DNA from: JANMMJ01 sp031373255
GTDB taxonomy: Bacteria > Pseudomonadota > Alphaproteobacteria > Rhizobiales > Aestuariivirgaceae
Direction: 5' to 3'
DNA length: 64,000 nt
NCBI GenBank assembly: GCA_031373255.1
Contig: JANMMJ010000068.1
Coordinates: forward strand, 14,511 to 78,510
Each line of letters opens with the position of its first letter. The stretch's first letter is position 1. Positions 17,952 through 26,563 of the stretch are shown here, piece by piece. The position numbers and the translations under genes are program-made. The notes beneath the pieces were generated by a model. It saw only the letters and a list, made by a program, of their open reading frames with translations. It was not told where the DNA came from and searched no databases.

Positions 17952-19350
17952 CGCAAAGCTGATCCGAACCTCAACTTTCAGGCTTGTCGCGTTATACCTC
18001 ATTCTGTTTGCACTCTCGGTGGCCGCACTCCTCGGCTATATTTATTACAGCACGGTCGTTCTTCTCGAACGCCAGACCGACGATACAATTCGCACCGAAG
18101 TCCAGGCTTTGGCCGACCAGTATTTTCAACGCGGACTAGGCGGTGTGCTGCAGACCGTGCGCAACCGCAGCGCCAGCGAAAACGGCGCGGTTTACCTGCT
18201 GGCCGACGCCGGCGAGCGGAGAATTGCGGGAAATCTCAACAAGTTACCGGAAGTCGCCGAATCCACGGAAGATCCGGCATCCCAGGATGGAAGCTGGATA
18301 GAATTCGCCTACGACGTCAACCGCGACGGCATCGACGAATCCCATCGCGCCCGGGCCTACCACGCTGAACTGGCGGCAGGCTTCGTGCTGGTCGTCGGCC
18401 GCGATATCGAGGAATTGCGGCAGTTCGGCGCCATCATTCGCAACACGCTGTTCTGGTCGTTGGGCATTGCACTCGTGCTCGGCCTGGGTGGCGGCCTGCT
18501 GATGAGCCGCAACTTCCTGCACCGGATCGATTCCATTACTGACGCCAGCCGCTCCATCATGGCTGGCGACCTTTCCGAGCGCATGCCTGTATCGGGCACC
18601 GGCGATGAACTTGATCGTCTGGCTATTTCGCTCAACGAAATGCTGGCCCAGATCGAGCGGCTCATGGTGGGCATGAAGGAAGTGTCTGGTAATGTTGCTC
18701 ATGATCTCCGCACCCCGCTGACCAGGTTGAGAGCCCGCGTCGAATCCGCCCTGCGTACCGGCGGCGAGGAAGAACATCGTGAGGCGCTCCTCCGAACTCT
18801 GGAAGAGTCCGATCGTTTGCTGCAAACCTTCAACGCGCTTTTGTCGATTGCACAGGCCGAGTCGGGTCAGTCGCGCGAGGGGCTTTTGCCGGTCGACCTC
18901 AAGGCAATATTGGGAGAAGTGGCCGAACTCTATGAACCGCTGGTCGAGGAGCAGGGCGGTGACCTTGAGGTAGCGCTTGCCGGCGGTCTCACCGTGCGCG
19001 GTGACCGGCAGCTATTGGCGCAGGCGGTGAGCAATCTTCTCGACAATGCCATGAAATATGGCTCGGCAAGTGAGGGGACCGCGCCCCACATCAGGCTGTC
19101 CGGTGAGGTCGAGGGCAACGACATCCGCATTTCGATTGCCGACCGGGGGCCGGGCGTTGCCGAAGTCGATCGCGAACGGGTGGTCAAGCGTTTCGTCCGC
19201 CTTGACGACAGCCGCACGCGCGAAGGCAACGGCCTCGGTCTCAGCCTCGTATCGGGCGTGATGACGCTGCATGGCGGCAAGCTCATTCTTGAGGACAATG
19301 CGCCGGGCCTGAAGGCGACCCTTGTCATGCCGCGCTACGAGGCCGCCTGA
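17941..19350 (+). CDS. Sensor histidine kinase
   Basis: A 469-residue membrane kinase, partner of the preceding regulator. Membrane segments lie at about residues 13-34 and 168-188, around a periplasmic domain of about 130 residues. A HAMP domain follows (RSIMAGDLSERMPV near 205). Then come the H-box NVAHDLRTPLTRLR with His254, the N-box LLDNAMKYG, and G-boxes DRGPGV and GNGLGLSLV. Translation starts at GTG 17941, which overlaps the regulator stop. All catalytic boxes are intact. The stimulus cannot be inferred. Confidence 0.92.
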   Translation: MFINAKLIRTSTFRLVALYLILFALSVAALLGYIYYSTVVLLERQTDDTIRTEVQALADQYFQRGLGGVLQTVRNRSASENGAVYLLADAGERRIAGNLNKLPEVAESTEDPASQDGSWIEFAYDVNRDGIDESHRARAYHAELAAGFVLVVGRDIEELRQFGAIIRNTLFWSLGIALVLGLGGGLLMSRNFLHRIDSITDASRSIMAGDLSERMPVSGTGDELDRLAISLNEMLAQIERLMVGMKEVSGNVAHDLRTPLTRLRARVESALRTGGEEEHREALLRTLEESDRLLQTFNALLSIAQAESGQSREGLLPVDLKAILGEVAELYEPLVEEQGGDLEVALAGGLTVRGDRQLLAQAVSNLLDNAMKYGSASEGTAPHIRLSGEVEGNDIRISIADRGPGVAEVDRERVVKRFVRLDDSRTREGNGLGLSLVSGVMTLHGGKLILEDNAPGLKATLVMPRYEAA

Positions 19351-19394
19351 AAGCCCCTTTTGCCGGGTCGCCCGAGTATGCTCTAACCGCACGC

Positions 19395-22283
19395 ATGCCA
19401 GCGCCACTGCTTGACCGCCTGCAACCTTTGCCCGATCCGCTTGACGCTGATGTGGTGGCCCGTGCCCGAAGCGAACTCGGCATCGACATTCCGCACCCTG
19501 CTGAAAATCTCTTCGCTGCGATTGCCGGAGGCTCGCCCTACCTTCGCGATCTTGTCCTGCACGATCCGGACTTCTTCCTGCATTGCGTCCACCACAGTCC
19601 GGAGGAAGTGGCTGAGGCGATCTGCCATGAAACCGCTGGGGCCTGGCGCGGCGAAGATGTCGCAATCGAACTGCGGCGCTTGAAGACCCGCTTTGCGATG
19701 GTGACTGCTCTGGCCGATGTCGGTGGAGCTTGGGACTGCGATGAAGTCACCGCTGCCATCACGCGATTTGCCGACACTGCGATTGGCGCAGCCTTGAATG
19801 CATTGCTGGTGCAGGCTGAAGCGCGGTCGCGCATGAGGCTTGCCAATGCCGATGACCCCTCATCCGGCTGCGGTTACGTGGTCCTCGCCATGGGCAAGCA
19901 CGGCGCCTTCGAGCTCAATTATTCGAGCGATGTGGACCTTATCGTTCTCTATGATCCGGACACTGCTCGGCTTGCTGAAGGCGTCGATCCATCCACATTT
20001 TTTGTCCGTCTTACCAAGGACTTGGTAGGGTTTCTTCAAGAGGTGGACGAGCACGGTTATGTCTTCCGCGTCGACCTCCGCCTGCGGCCTGATCCGCGTG
20101 CCACGCAGGTCGCCATCGCAATCGAGGCGGCGGCAACTTACTACGAAAACATGGGACAGAACTGGGAGCGCGCGGCCATGATCAAGGCGCGGCCCTGTGC
20201 CGGCGACCTGCCGCTTGGCGAGGAGTTTATGTCGCGGCTTCGTCCATATATCTGGCGCAAGTATCTCGACTTTGCGGCGATCGCCGATGTGCAGTCTCTC
20301 AAGCGCCAGATCCACGCGGTGAAGGGCCACGGCGAAATCGCCGTCTTCGGTCACAATGTGAAGCTTGGACGCGGCGGCATTCGCGAGATCGAATTTTTCG
20401 TGCAGACCCAGCAACTCATTGCCGGCGGCCGCAATCCCAATTTGCGGGGCAGGCGCACGCTCGACATGCTCGATGCGTTGGCCGAAGCACAGTGGATCAC
20501 TCCCGCTGCCGCCGATGAGTTGAAGTCGGCCTATCGCTTTCTCCGGACGGTCGAACACCGCATCCAGATGGTTGCGGACGAACAGACCCACACGCTGCCT
20601 AGCGATCCGGTCGCCTTTGCAAGGCTCGCCCGGTTTTCCAGTTTTGCCTCGGCTGATGATTTTGCGGCGGCACTTCGCCGGACCTTCGAGACCGTGCAAG
20701 GCCACTACGCCCGGCTGTTCGAGGATGCATCTGAACTCGGCACCGCGACGGGCAGCCTCGTCTTCACCGGTGGCGAGGATGATCCCGAAACAATCGAGAC
20801 GCTCTCGAAGATGGGGTTCAGGAAGGCGAGCGAAGTCTCCGCCACGATTCGCGGCTGGCACTTTGGCCGCTTTCCCGCAACCCGCAGCGCCAAGGCGCGT
20901 GAGATCCTCACCGAAATCATGCCGGCACTCCTGGCGGCGTTGGCGCGGACCGGCGATGCTGACCAGGCATTCCTGGCCTTCGACAGGTTCTTGACCGGTC
21001 TTTCGGCCGGGCTGCAGATCTTTTCCCTGATCAAGGCCAATCCCCGGCTGCTCGACCTGATCTGCAATATCCTCGGAACGGCGCCGCGCCTTGCCGAGCA
21101 ATTGAGCCGTAGGCCCAAGGTACTCGACGCCGTGCTTGATCCGGCCTTCTTCGGTCCCTTGCCGGCGCGCCAGGACCTGAAGGCCGCTTTGGCGTTCATG
21201 GCGCCACCCGACGTTTCACTGGATGAAACCATTGACCGCACACGCATTTTTGGCCGCGAGCAGATGTTTCGCATCGGCGTGAGGGTGCTCTCCGATACGG
21301 TGAGCGCGGTGGATGCCGGCGTGGCATTTTCAGCACTTGCCGAAGTGCTCATCGACCGCTTGCATCAGGCCGTGACGGCCGACATTGAGACCCGCCATGG
21401 CCACGTTCCCGGTGGCGGTAGCGCTATCATTTCCATGGGAAAGCTTGGTGGCCGTGAAATGACGGCGGGTTCCGACCTTGACCTGATCCTTGTTTATGAC
21501 GCCGCACCCGGAGTCGAAATGTCGGATGGGCCTCGGCCACTTTCGGTGACGCAATACTACGCGCGTCTTACCCAGCGCCTCATTACCGCACTTTCGGCCC
21601 CCACCGCCGAAGGCGTGCTCTACGAAGTAGACATGCGGCTCAGGCCATCTGGCAACAAGGGTCCGGTCGCTGCCAGCCTCGAAAGCTTCAAGGTCTACCA
21701 GCGCGAGTCCGCCTGGACCTGGGAAAAACTTGCGCTCACGCGGGCCCGGCCCGTTGCCGGAGAGGAGAGCCTGAAAGCTGATCTTGTCAGCGCCATCAGC
21801 GTCGCGCTCTGCGCCACGAGAGATCCCGGAAAAACGCAAGTAGATGTGCTCGACATGCGCCGGCTCATGCTGAAGGAACTTGGCCCGTCGAATGTGTGGG
21901 ATATCAAGCGCACGCCGGGTGGTCTGGTCGATGTCGAGTTCATCGTGCAGCACCTGCAATTGATCCACGCGCCCAAAACTCCGTCCATTCTGGACACCAA
22001 CTCGATGGGAGCACTTGAGAAACTTCTGGCCGCTGGCCTGATCGGCAGGACCGAGGCGGCAATTTTGCGCGATGCGGCAGCGCTCTATCATCGCCTCACC
22101 CAGGTGCTGCGGCTTTGTCTCGAAGGACCCTATGATCCCCCGAATGCGCCCGAGGGTCTCAATCTGCTGGTAGCCAATGCTGCGGCAACACCCGGTGTGG
22201 TCCAGGCTGAGGCCATTCTATTGGAAACCCAGGCGCAGGTGGCTCGCCAGTTCGAGAAGCTGATTGGCGTAATCGCGGTTTAG
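19395..22283 (+). CDS. glnE: Glutamine synthetase adenylyltransferase/deadenylyltransferase
   Basis: A 962-residue bifunctional enzyme that attaches and removes AMP on glutamine synthetase, tuning nitrogen assimilation together with PII. Two nucleotidyltransferase domains are visible. The N-terminal one has SSDVDLIVLYD at about 177-187 (deadenylylation). The C-terminal one has GSDLDLILVYD at about 692-702 (adenylylation). Each is followed by a GlnE helical region, with EVDMRLRPSGNKG in the second. Length is close to the usual 950-1000. It starts 44 bases after the kinase gene and converges with a small secreted-protein gene, the stops being 4 bases apart. Confidence 0.96.
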   Translation: MPAPLLDRLQPLPDPLDADVVARARSELGIDIPHPAENLFAAIAGGSPYLRDLVLHDPDFFLHCVHHSPEEVAEAICHETAGAWRGEDVAIELRRLKTRFAMVTALADVGGAWDCDEVTAAITRFADTAIGAALNALLVQAEARSRMRLANADDPSSGCGYVVLAMGKHGAFELNYSSDVDLIVLYDPDTARLAEGVDPSTFFVRLTKDLVGFLQEVDEHGYVFRVDLRLRPDPRATQVAIAIEAAATYYENMGQNWERAAMIKARPCAGDLPLGEEFMSRLRPYIWRKYLDFAAIADVQSLKRQIHAVKGHGEIAVFGHNVKLGRGGIREIEFFVQTQQLIAGGRNPNLRGRRTLDMLDALAEAQWITPAAADELKSAYRFLRTVEHRIQMVADEQTHTLPSDPVAFARLARFSSFASADDFAAALRRTFETVQGHYARLFEDASELGTATGSLVFTGGEDDPETIETLSKMGFRKASEVSATIRGWHFGRFPATRSAKAREILTEIMPALLAALARTGDADQAFLAFDRFLTGLSAGLQIFSLIKANPRLLDLICNILGTAPRLAEQLSRRPKVLDAVLDPAFFGPLPARQDLKAALAFMAPPDVSLDETIDRTRIFGREQMFRIGVRVLSDTVSAVDAGVAFSALAEVLIDRLHQAVTADIETRHGHVPGGGSAIISMGKLGGREMTAGSDLDLILVYDAAPGVEMSDGPRPLSVTQYYARLTQRLITALSAPTAEGVLYEVDMRLRPSGNKGPVAASLESFKVYQRESAWTWEKLALTRARPVAGEESLKADLVSAISVALCATRDPGKTQVDVLDMRRLMLKELGPSNVWDIKRTPGGLVDVEFIVQHLQLIHAPKTPSILDTNSMGALEKLLAAGLIGRTEAAILRDAAALYHRLTQVLRLCLEGPYDPPNAPEGLNLLVANAAATPGVVQAEAILLETQAQVARQFEKLIGVIAV

Positions 22284-22287
22284 GCCG

Positions 22288-22641
22288 TCACTCGAAGCAG
22301 CGGATTTCCGCTTCCGCCTGGGCCCGCCGCAGATCGCCGATGGAGGAATTCGATTCTTCACTGGTGCGGAACAGCACACCCGACTCGCCGGTGAGTTGGC
22401 CCATGCGCAGGAAGGTTTCTGCCTCGACATAGCGGACGTGGGGCAGGAGGGAAGCTATGACATCGATCGAGCAGGAGCATCGCTCCAGCATCGGCTGCGT
22501 CTCGCCATTTGCCTTCATGCAGGCGAATACATAATCGGCCCTTGTCGATGTCGGATAGTCATTGAACGATTGCGCCAGCGCGGCCCCCGACGCTCCGGCA
22601 AGAAACAGTCCGGCAGCCGCCGCCATTCTTCCGCAACGCAT
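22288..22641 (-). CDS. Small secreted cysteine-containing protein downstream of pqqE
   Basis: A 117-residue protein with a signal peptide (residues 1-23, ending AALAQ). The mature part has a CMKAN...RCSCSID cysteine cluster at about 41-57, a helical middle with YVEAETFLRMGQLTGE, and a final Cys near the end. It lies 3 bases after pqqE in the same direction and probably belongs to the pqq transcript. I recognise it only as a conserved companion of PQQ and quinoprotein genes in methylotrophs, with no known reaction. The cysteine pattern suggests disulfides or metal binding in the periplasm. Confidence 0.75.
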   Translation of the reverse strand: MRCGRMAAAAGLFLAGASGAALAQSFNDYPTSTRADYVFACMKANGETQPMLERCSCSIDVIASLLPHVRYVEAETFLRMGQLTGESGVLFRTSEESNSSIGDLRRAQAEAEIRCFE

Positions 22642-22644
22642 CGG

Positions 22645-23742
22645 CTAGCCTCCGATCTTCCGGTAGCGAAATTCCACTCTGCCGCGGTTTGAATCTTCCA
22701 CCGCCATGCCGTGCATCTGGTTGTGAAAGGGTGACAGATGACAGGCGGGATCGGCGGATGCTGCATTTCCAGCAAGGATCATTGCCTGACAGCGGCAGCC
22801 GCCCTTGCACGTGCCGACACGCTCGCAGCCAACGCACGGCTCCTCCATCCACGCATCGCCGCGATAGGCATTGAACCCTTGCGAGTTGTACCAGATGTCC
22901 GAAAGGCTCATGTCCTTCACGCTGTGGAATACCAGTCCCGGAATGCTTTCCGCCGCATGACACGGCAGCACCTTGCCGCTGGGCGTGACGTTGAGTGCCC
23001 GCGCCGCCCATCCGCCCATGCAGGGCTTGGGATATTTTGCATAGTAATCCGGCACTACCTGGTCGATGACCATCTGTCCCTTGAGCCGCTCGCGCGCCTC
23101 CTCGACAATCTTGATGGCAAGCTTCACCTGATCGAGTGTCGGCATCAGGGCGGAACGATTGGCCAGCGCCCAGCCGTAATATTGAGCATGCGCAACTTCG
23201 ACCCTCTTGGCGCCCATCTTCTCTGCCAGCGCGATCATCAGCGGCAGCGTTTCGATGTTGCGGCGATGGATCACCGCGTTCACCGTGAGCGGTACACCGG
23301 CTTTGACCACCATCGAACCCAGCGCGATCTTCTTCTGGTGACCGCCCTTGAACCCCGCAATCTGGTCGGCATTGACAGGATCGACATCCTGCAATGACAA
23401 TTGCACATGATCGAGCCCGGCATCGATCAGCGCCTTCAGCTTCTCCTCGGTCAGCAGCACGCCGGACGTGATCAGGTTTGAATAGAGCCCGAGGCTGGCG
23501 CAATGGCGGACGATTTCGAGGATATCGTCGCGCGCTGTCGGTTCACCTCCCGATAGATGCACCTGCAGCACGCCAAGATCATGTGCCTCGGTGAAAACCC
23601 GTTTCCATGTTTCCGTATCGAGCTCCGCCGATTTGCGGTCAAGTTCGAGCGGATTGGAGCAATAGGGGCACTGCAGAGGGCAGCGATGGGTGAGTTCGGC
23701 CAGCATGCCGACGGGCGCATCGGCTTTCACGTGAACGTTCAT
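22645..23742 (-). CDS. pqqE: PQQ biosynthesis radical SAM enzyme PqqE
   Basis: A 365-residue radical SAM enzyme that links the Glu and Tyr side chains of the PqqA peptide held by PqqD. The SAM cluster motif CPLQCPYC gives Cys21, Cys25 and Cys28. The C-terminal SPASM region has further cluster ligands in CMGGWAARALN, LPCHAAE and CVGCERVGTCKGGCRCQA. LHLSGGEP-like VHLSGGEPTAR binds SAM. It overlaps pqqD by 4 bases. Length and order match other pqqABCDE operons. Confidence 0.96.
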   Translation of the reverse strand: MNVHVKADAPVGMLAELTHRCPLQCPYCSNPLELDRKSAELDTETWKRVFTEAHDLGVLQVHLSGGEPTARDDILEIVRHCASLGLYSNLITSGVLLTEEKLKALIDAGLDHVQLSLQDVDPVNADQIAGFKGGHQKKIALGSMVVKAGVPLTVNAVIHRRNIETLPLMIALAEKMGAKRVEVAHAQYYGWALANRSALMPTLDQVKLAIKIVEEARERLKGQMVIDQVVPDYYAKYPKPCMGGWAARALNVTPSGKVLPCHAAESIPGLVFHSVKDMSLSDIWYNSQGFNAYRGDAWMEEPCVGCERVGTCKGGCRCQAMILAGNAASADPACHLSPFHNQMHGMAVEDSNRGRVEFRYRKIGG

Positions 23743-24014
23743 AGATCGATCATCCTCCGCTCACTGAGAAACGCCAGAATGTTTTTGACGTCCGTTGCCA
23801 CCGTCGCCCTGTCGGCTTCGAATGTTTCGGACAGGTCGTCGATAATGGCGCTGAGCGGTCTGCTGCCGTCGCAGCGTTTGATGATTTCGACGGCAATATC
23901 ATCGGGTTCGAGCACCCGTTCAGGCGCCAGCAGCACCCACCGGCTGCGCACCTTGTCCTCCTTGAGGCGAACCCCGTGCGGCAGTTTGGGAACGGTGTCT
24001 TCCGCAATCGTCAT
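23739..24014 (-). CDS. pqqD: PQQ biosynthesis peptide chaperone PqqD
   Basis: A 91-residue RiPP recognition protein that binds PqqA and presents it to PqqE. It has the family pattern VRLKEDKVRSRWVLLAPERVLEPDDIAVEI (key residues R..W.LLAPE) and the helical C-terminus LSETFEADRATVATDV. The ATG at 24014 overlaps the pqqC stop by 4 bases. A longer frame starting at 24110 lies inside pqqC and is not credible. Separate pqqC and pqqD genes contrast with the fused pqqCD of Methylorubrum. Confidence 0.95.
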   Translation of the reverse strand: MTIAEDTVPKLPHGVRLKEDKVRSRWVLLAPERVLEPDDIAVEIIKRCDGSRPLSAIIDDLSETFEADRATVATDVKNILAFLSERRMIDL

Positions 24015-24748
24015 TTCATGTCGTCCGGCACAAAGGCCCCCGGCGGCGGCCACGCCGGATTGACATAGGCATGGTGCAGCCCGTCGAGCTGGGCCCATAG
24101 CATGTTGCATTTGAATTCGAGGGCGGCAAGTGCGGCTCGCTGCTGCTCCGGTGTCTTGGCTTCCCGCTTCACGTATTCCAGCGCGAAATCAGCATCGCGC
24201 GGCGCCTGCGTCAGCCGCTTGTCGAAGTAGGCAAGCACCTTGGGCGTGATGTAGTCATAGTTCGCCAGCATGCCTTTCACCCGTTCGCCGATGGTGCCCG
24301 GCGAAAACATCTCGGTCAGCGACGAGGCGACAGCTTCAAGCAGGCTGCGGTCGCGCACGAATTGCGGATAGGCATCGACGGCGAAACGCGTTGCCGGAAG
24401 GATGCCTAGCGTGGAGGTCACGTAGTCCCGGCTGACCCCCAGACCGTCGGTCAGCGCCACCCAGCGCGCCAGCCCGCCGAGATCATCGTCATCACCATCG
24501 TGATCGACGATTCTCTGGCGCCATATGCGCCGCAACGATGGCTCGGTCATCCGCGACAGGATGATCGCGTCCTTCACCGGAATGATCGATTGGTAATAAT
24601 ACCGGTTGAGCGCCCACGCTTGCAGCTGGCCTTTGGTGAGCTTGCCTGTGTTCATCAGTTGATGAAACGGATGCTTGTTGTGGTAGCGCTCGGTGCCGAT
24701 TTGGCGAAGCCGCGTCTCCAGTTCGTCGGATGTCAGCAATTGCGTCAT
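24011..24748 (-). CDS. pqqC: Pyrroloquinoline-quinone synthase PqqC
   Basis: A 245-residue cofactor-free oxidase of the TenA/haem-oxygenase fold that carries out the last, eight-electron ring closure to PQQ. Family residues include HPFHQLMNTGKL near 26-37, the active-site segment LNRYYYQSIIPVKDA near 47-61, and FSPGTIGERV near 150. It overlaps pqqB and pqqD by 4 bases each. Length is typical for a stand-alone PqqC. Confidence 0.96.
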   Translation of the reverse strand: MTQLLTSDELETRLRQIGTERYHNKHPFHQLMNTGKLTKGQLQAWALNRYYYQSIIPVKDAIILSRMTEPSLRRIWRQRIVDHDGDDDDLGGLARWVALTDGLGVSRDYVTSTLGILPATRFAVDAYPQFVRDRSLLEAVASSLTEMFSPGTIGERVKGMLANYDYITPKVLAYFDKRLTQAPRDADFALEYVKREAKTPEQQRAALAALEFKCNMLWAQLDGLHHAYVNPAWPPPGAFVPDDMK

Positions 24749-25644
24749 AGGACAATCTCCATGCCATCATGTGCAATATCCCATCCTGCGTTGCGTGTTG
24801 CCCGTTCTTCGGGCGATCCCTTGATATGAACAGGATTGGTATTGTTGATGTGAATGAAAAATTTTCTCGCCACATTGACCCGGGTAAACGCCTCTATTGA
24901 TCCTTCGGCTCCGGAAAGCGGCATGTGCCCCATGCGCTTGCCTGTCTTGCTGCCAAGCCCTTCTGCGATCATCTCGTCATCGCGCCACAGTGTGCCGTCA
25001 AAAAACAAGCAGTCGGAACCTTCAAGCTGGCGTCGCAGTTCAGGCGTGAGCTTGGCGCATCCCGGCACATAGTGCAGCCGCTTGCCTGCCGCATCGCTCA
25101 CTTCGAGGCCCACCGTAAACTCTCCTTCAAGTTCCGTGTTGGGCGAATCGCCTTCCAGGTAGAGCGGAACTTTTCCAGGCACCTTGAAGGCCTCGATCCT
25201 GAGATCGGGAAGCGGTGAAAAGCGCTCGCCGATCGCAAATGCTGAGATGCTCACGACACGCCGGTCAAGCACCGAGAAGACTGGGCTTGCCTCGATGGTC
25301 TCGAGAACGGTTTTGGTGCCATACAGATGAAATGCCGTACCTTCCCTGAGCGATAGCAATCCGCCAATATGATCGATGTCACCATTGGTCAAAACCACCG
25401 CCTGGATCGGTGAGCCACGCAAGGCGTTGGGCTGCAATTGTTTCAACTGTCCGATTTGCTCGCGGATGTCTGGCGAACAGTTCAACAGCACCCAGTCTTT
25501 TCCATTGGCGCTGATGGCAATGCTTGATTGGGTTCGCCGCGAGACGCGGGGATCGCCGTTCCAATATAGGCTGCAAACGCTACAGCGGCAATTCCACTGC
25601 GGATAACCACCCCCGGCCGCCGAACCCAGCACAACACACTGCAC
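24745..25644 (-). CDS. pqqB: PQQ biosynthesis protein PqqB
   Basis: A 299-residue metallo-beta-lactamase-fold protein, proposed to hydroxylate the tyrosine ring of the PQQ precursor. The N-terminus CVVLGSAAGGGYPQWNC and CSPDIREQI are family signatures. The metal site differs from classical hydrolases: LTNGDIDHIGGL near 100 and LFFDGTLWRDDE near 205. Cys-rich CRCSVC near residue 20 may bind structural zinc. It follows pqqA by 61 bases that include a strong hairpin, and overlaps pqqC by 4 bases. Confidence 0.96.
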   Translation of the reverse strand: MQCVVLGSAAGGGYPQWNCRCSVCSLYWNGDPRVSRRTQSSIAISANGKDWVLLNCSPDIREQIGQLKQLQPNALRGSPIQAVVLTNGDIDHIGGLLSLREGTAFHLYGTKTVLETIEASPVFSVLDRRVVSISAFAIGERFSPLPDLRIEAFKVPGKVPLYLEGDSPNTELEGEFTVGLEVSDAAGKRLHYVPGCAKLTPELRRQLEGSDCLFFDGTLWRDDEMIAEGLGSKTGKRMGHMPLSGAEGSIEAFTRVNVARKFFIHINNTNPVHIKGSPEERATRNAGWDIAHDGMEIVL

Positions 25645-25673
25645 GCGGCCAATCCTTTTGCAACGAAGTGATC

Positions 25674-25698
25674 ATGCCGGAGCTCAAGGCTCCGGCAT
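25674..25698 (-). promoter_or_regulatory. Intercistronic hairpin between pqqA and pqqB
   Basis: ATGCCGGAGC and GCTCCGGCAT form a perfect 10-bp stem with a five-base loop, 8 bases beyond the pqqA stop. There is no U-run on the - strand, so it is more likely a partial terminator or an mRNA-stabilising element than a full stop. Such an element would allow pqqA, the peptide substrate, to be expressed above the enzymes downstream. Confidence 0.65.
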
Positions 25699-25705
25699 TA
25701 TCCAA

Positions 25706-25783
25706 TTAGAGCTCGGCCGGAAGATAGTCGTTGATCTCGAGACCCACGCATACTTCCACGAGACGCGGTGTATTCCACTTCAT
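25706..25783 (-). CDS. pqqA: PQQ precursor peptide PqqA
   Basis: A 25-codon gene (ATG 25783, TAA 25706-25708). The peptide begins MKWNTPRLVEVCVG and contains EINDYLPAEL. Glu16 and Tyr20 stand four residues apart, as needed for the PqqE cross-link that becomes PQQ. The start MKW and the E-x3-Y core are standard for the family. AAAGGAG lies 8 bases upstream and is embedded in a 14-base palindrome. It is the first gene of pqqABCDE. Confidence 0.95.
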   Translation of the reverse strand: MKWNTPRLVEVCVGLEINDYLPAEL

Positions 25784-25792
25784 GGTCCAACT

Positions 25793-25806
25793 CCTTTAGC
25801 TAAAGG
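25793..25806 (-). promoter_or_regulatory. Palindrome covering the pqqA ribosome binding site
   Basis: CCTTTAGCTAAAGG is a perfect 14-base palindrome whose 3' half on the - strand supplies the AAAGG of the pqqA Shine-Dalgarno sequence (AAAGGAG). In RNA it can fold to a 5-bp stem with an AGCU loop that hides the ribosome binding site. It could equally be a DNA operator. Confidence 0.5.
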
Positions 25807-26026
25807 CAACGCCAGAACCCGTAGACTCTGATGTTACTTGCAATTGTAGGATCGTTGAAATGGGGTGCCGGGTCAATGCCGGAAGGCCACATTACAAAAA
25901 CTTAAATTGCCCCAAATCCAAGGATATTTTGCTTTTTTTAACGCCTGAAGCACGGCCGCGTTTGGCATGCTTTGGCGGCTTTGCTAACATCCATCCCGAC
26001 ATGCCGCACCTGATTTGGAGAACACC

Positions 26027-26563
26027 ATGCTGACCCGTCGTTTGCTGACTGTGGGCCTCGCAGCCGCACTGTTTCCCGCTATTGCCCTCGCCCATGGCCC
26101 GACCCGGCAAAAAGTGACACTGAGCAAGGAAATCAACGTCAGCCCTGACAAGGTCTGGGCGGTGATCGGGAACTTCCAGGATATGTCGTGGCATCCGGCC
26201 GTGGAGAAGACGACAGGCGAAAAGGGCAATGAAGTCGACGCCACCCGGCAGTTGACCCTCAAGGGCGGCGGCACCATTGACGAAATTCTGTATAAATATG
26301 ATGCTGCGGCAATGACTTACTCTTATCGGATCACCGCCGTGGACGTGAAAGTGCTGCCGGTAAACGAGTACTCATCGCATCTGACGGTGAAACCCAACGG
26401 CGACGGAAAGTCCATCGTCGAGTGGCGCGGCGCCTTCTACCGCGGCTACATGCTGAATGACCCGCCCCCGGAGCTGAACGACGAGACTGCGGTAAAGGCC
26501 GTCACCGGGGTCTATCAGGCGGGCCTGGATGCCCTGAAAACCAGGCTTGAGGGAGGCAGTTGA
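26027..26563 (+). CDS. SRPBCC-family periplasmic protein in the quinoprotein cluster
   Basis: A 178-residue exported protein. The signal peptide ends near residue 23 (AIALAHGP). The mature part has the START/Bet v1-like (SRPBCC) pattern VTLSKEINVSPDKVWAVIGNFQDMSWHPAVEKT, the usual first strand and helix of a hydrophobic ligand pocket. VEWRGAFYRGYM near 130 belongs to the last strands. The ATG at 26027 has GGAG ahead; a TTG 12 bases upstream is less likely. It is divergent from pqqA and followed by a beta-propeller gene whose start overlaps its stop. Members of this group occur beside PQQ dehydrogenases, but no ligand is known. Confidence 0.82.
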   Translation: MLTRRLLTVGLAAALFPAIALAHGPTRQKVTLSKEINVSPDKVWAVIGNFQDMSWHPAVEKTTGEKGNEVDATRQLTLKGGGTIDEILYKYDAAAMTYSYRITAVDVKVLPVNEYSSHLTVKPNGDGKSIVEWRGAFYRGYMLNDPPPELNDETAVKAVTGVYQAGLDALKTRLEGGS

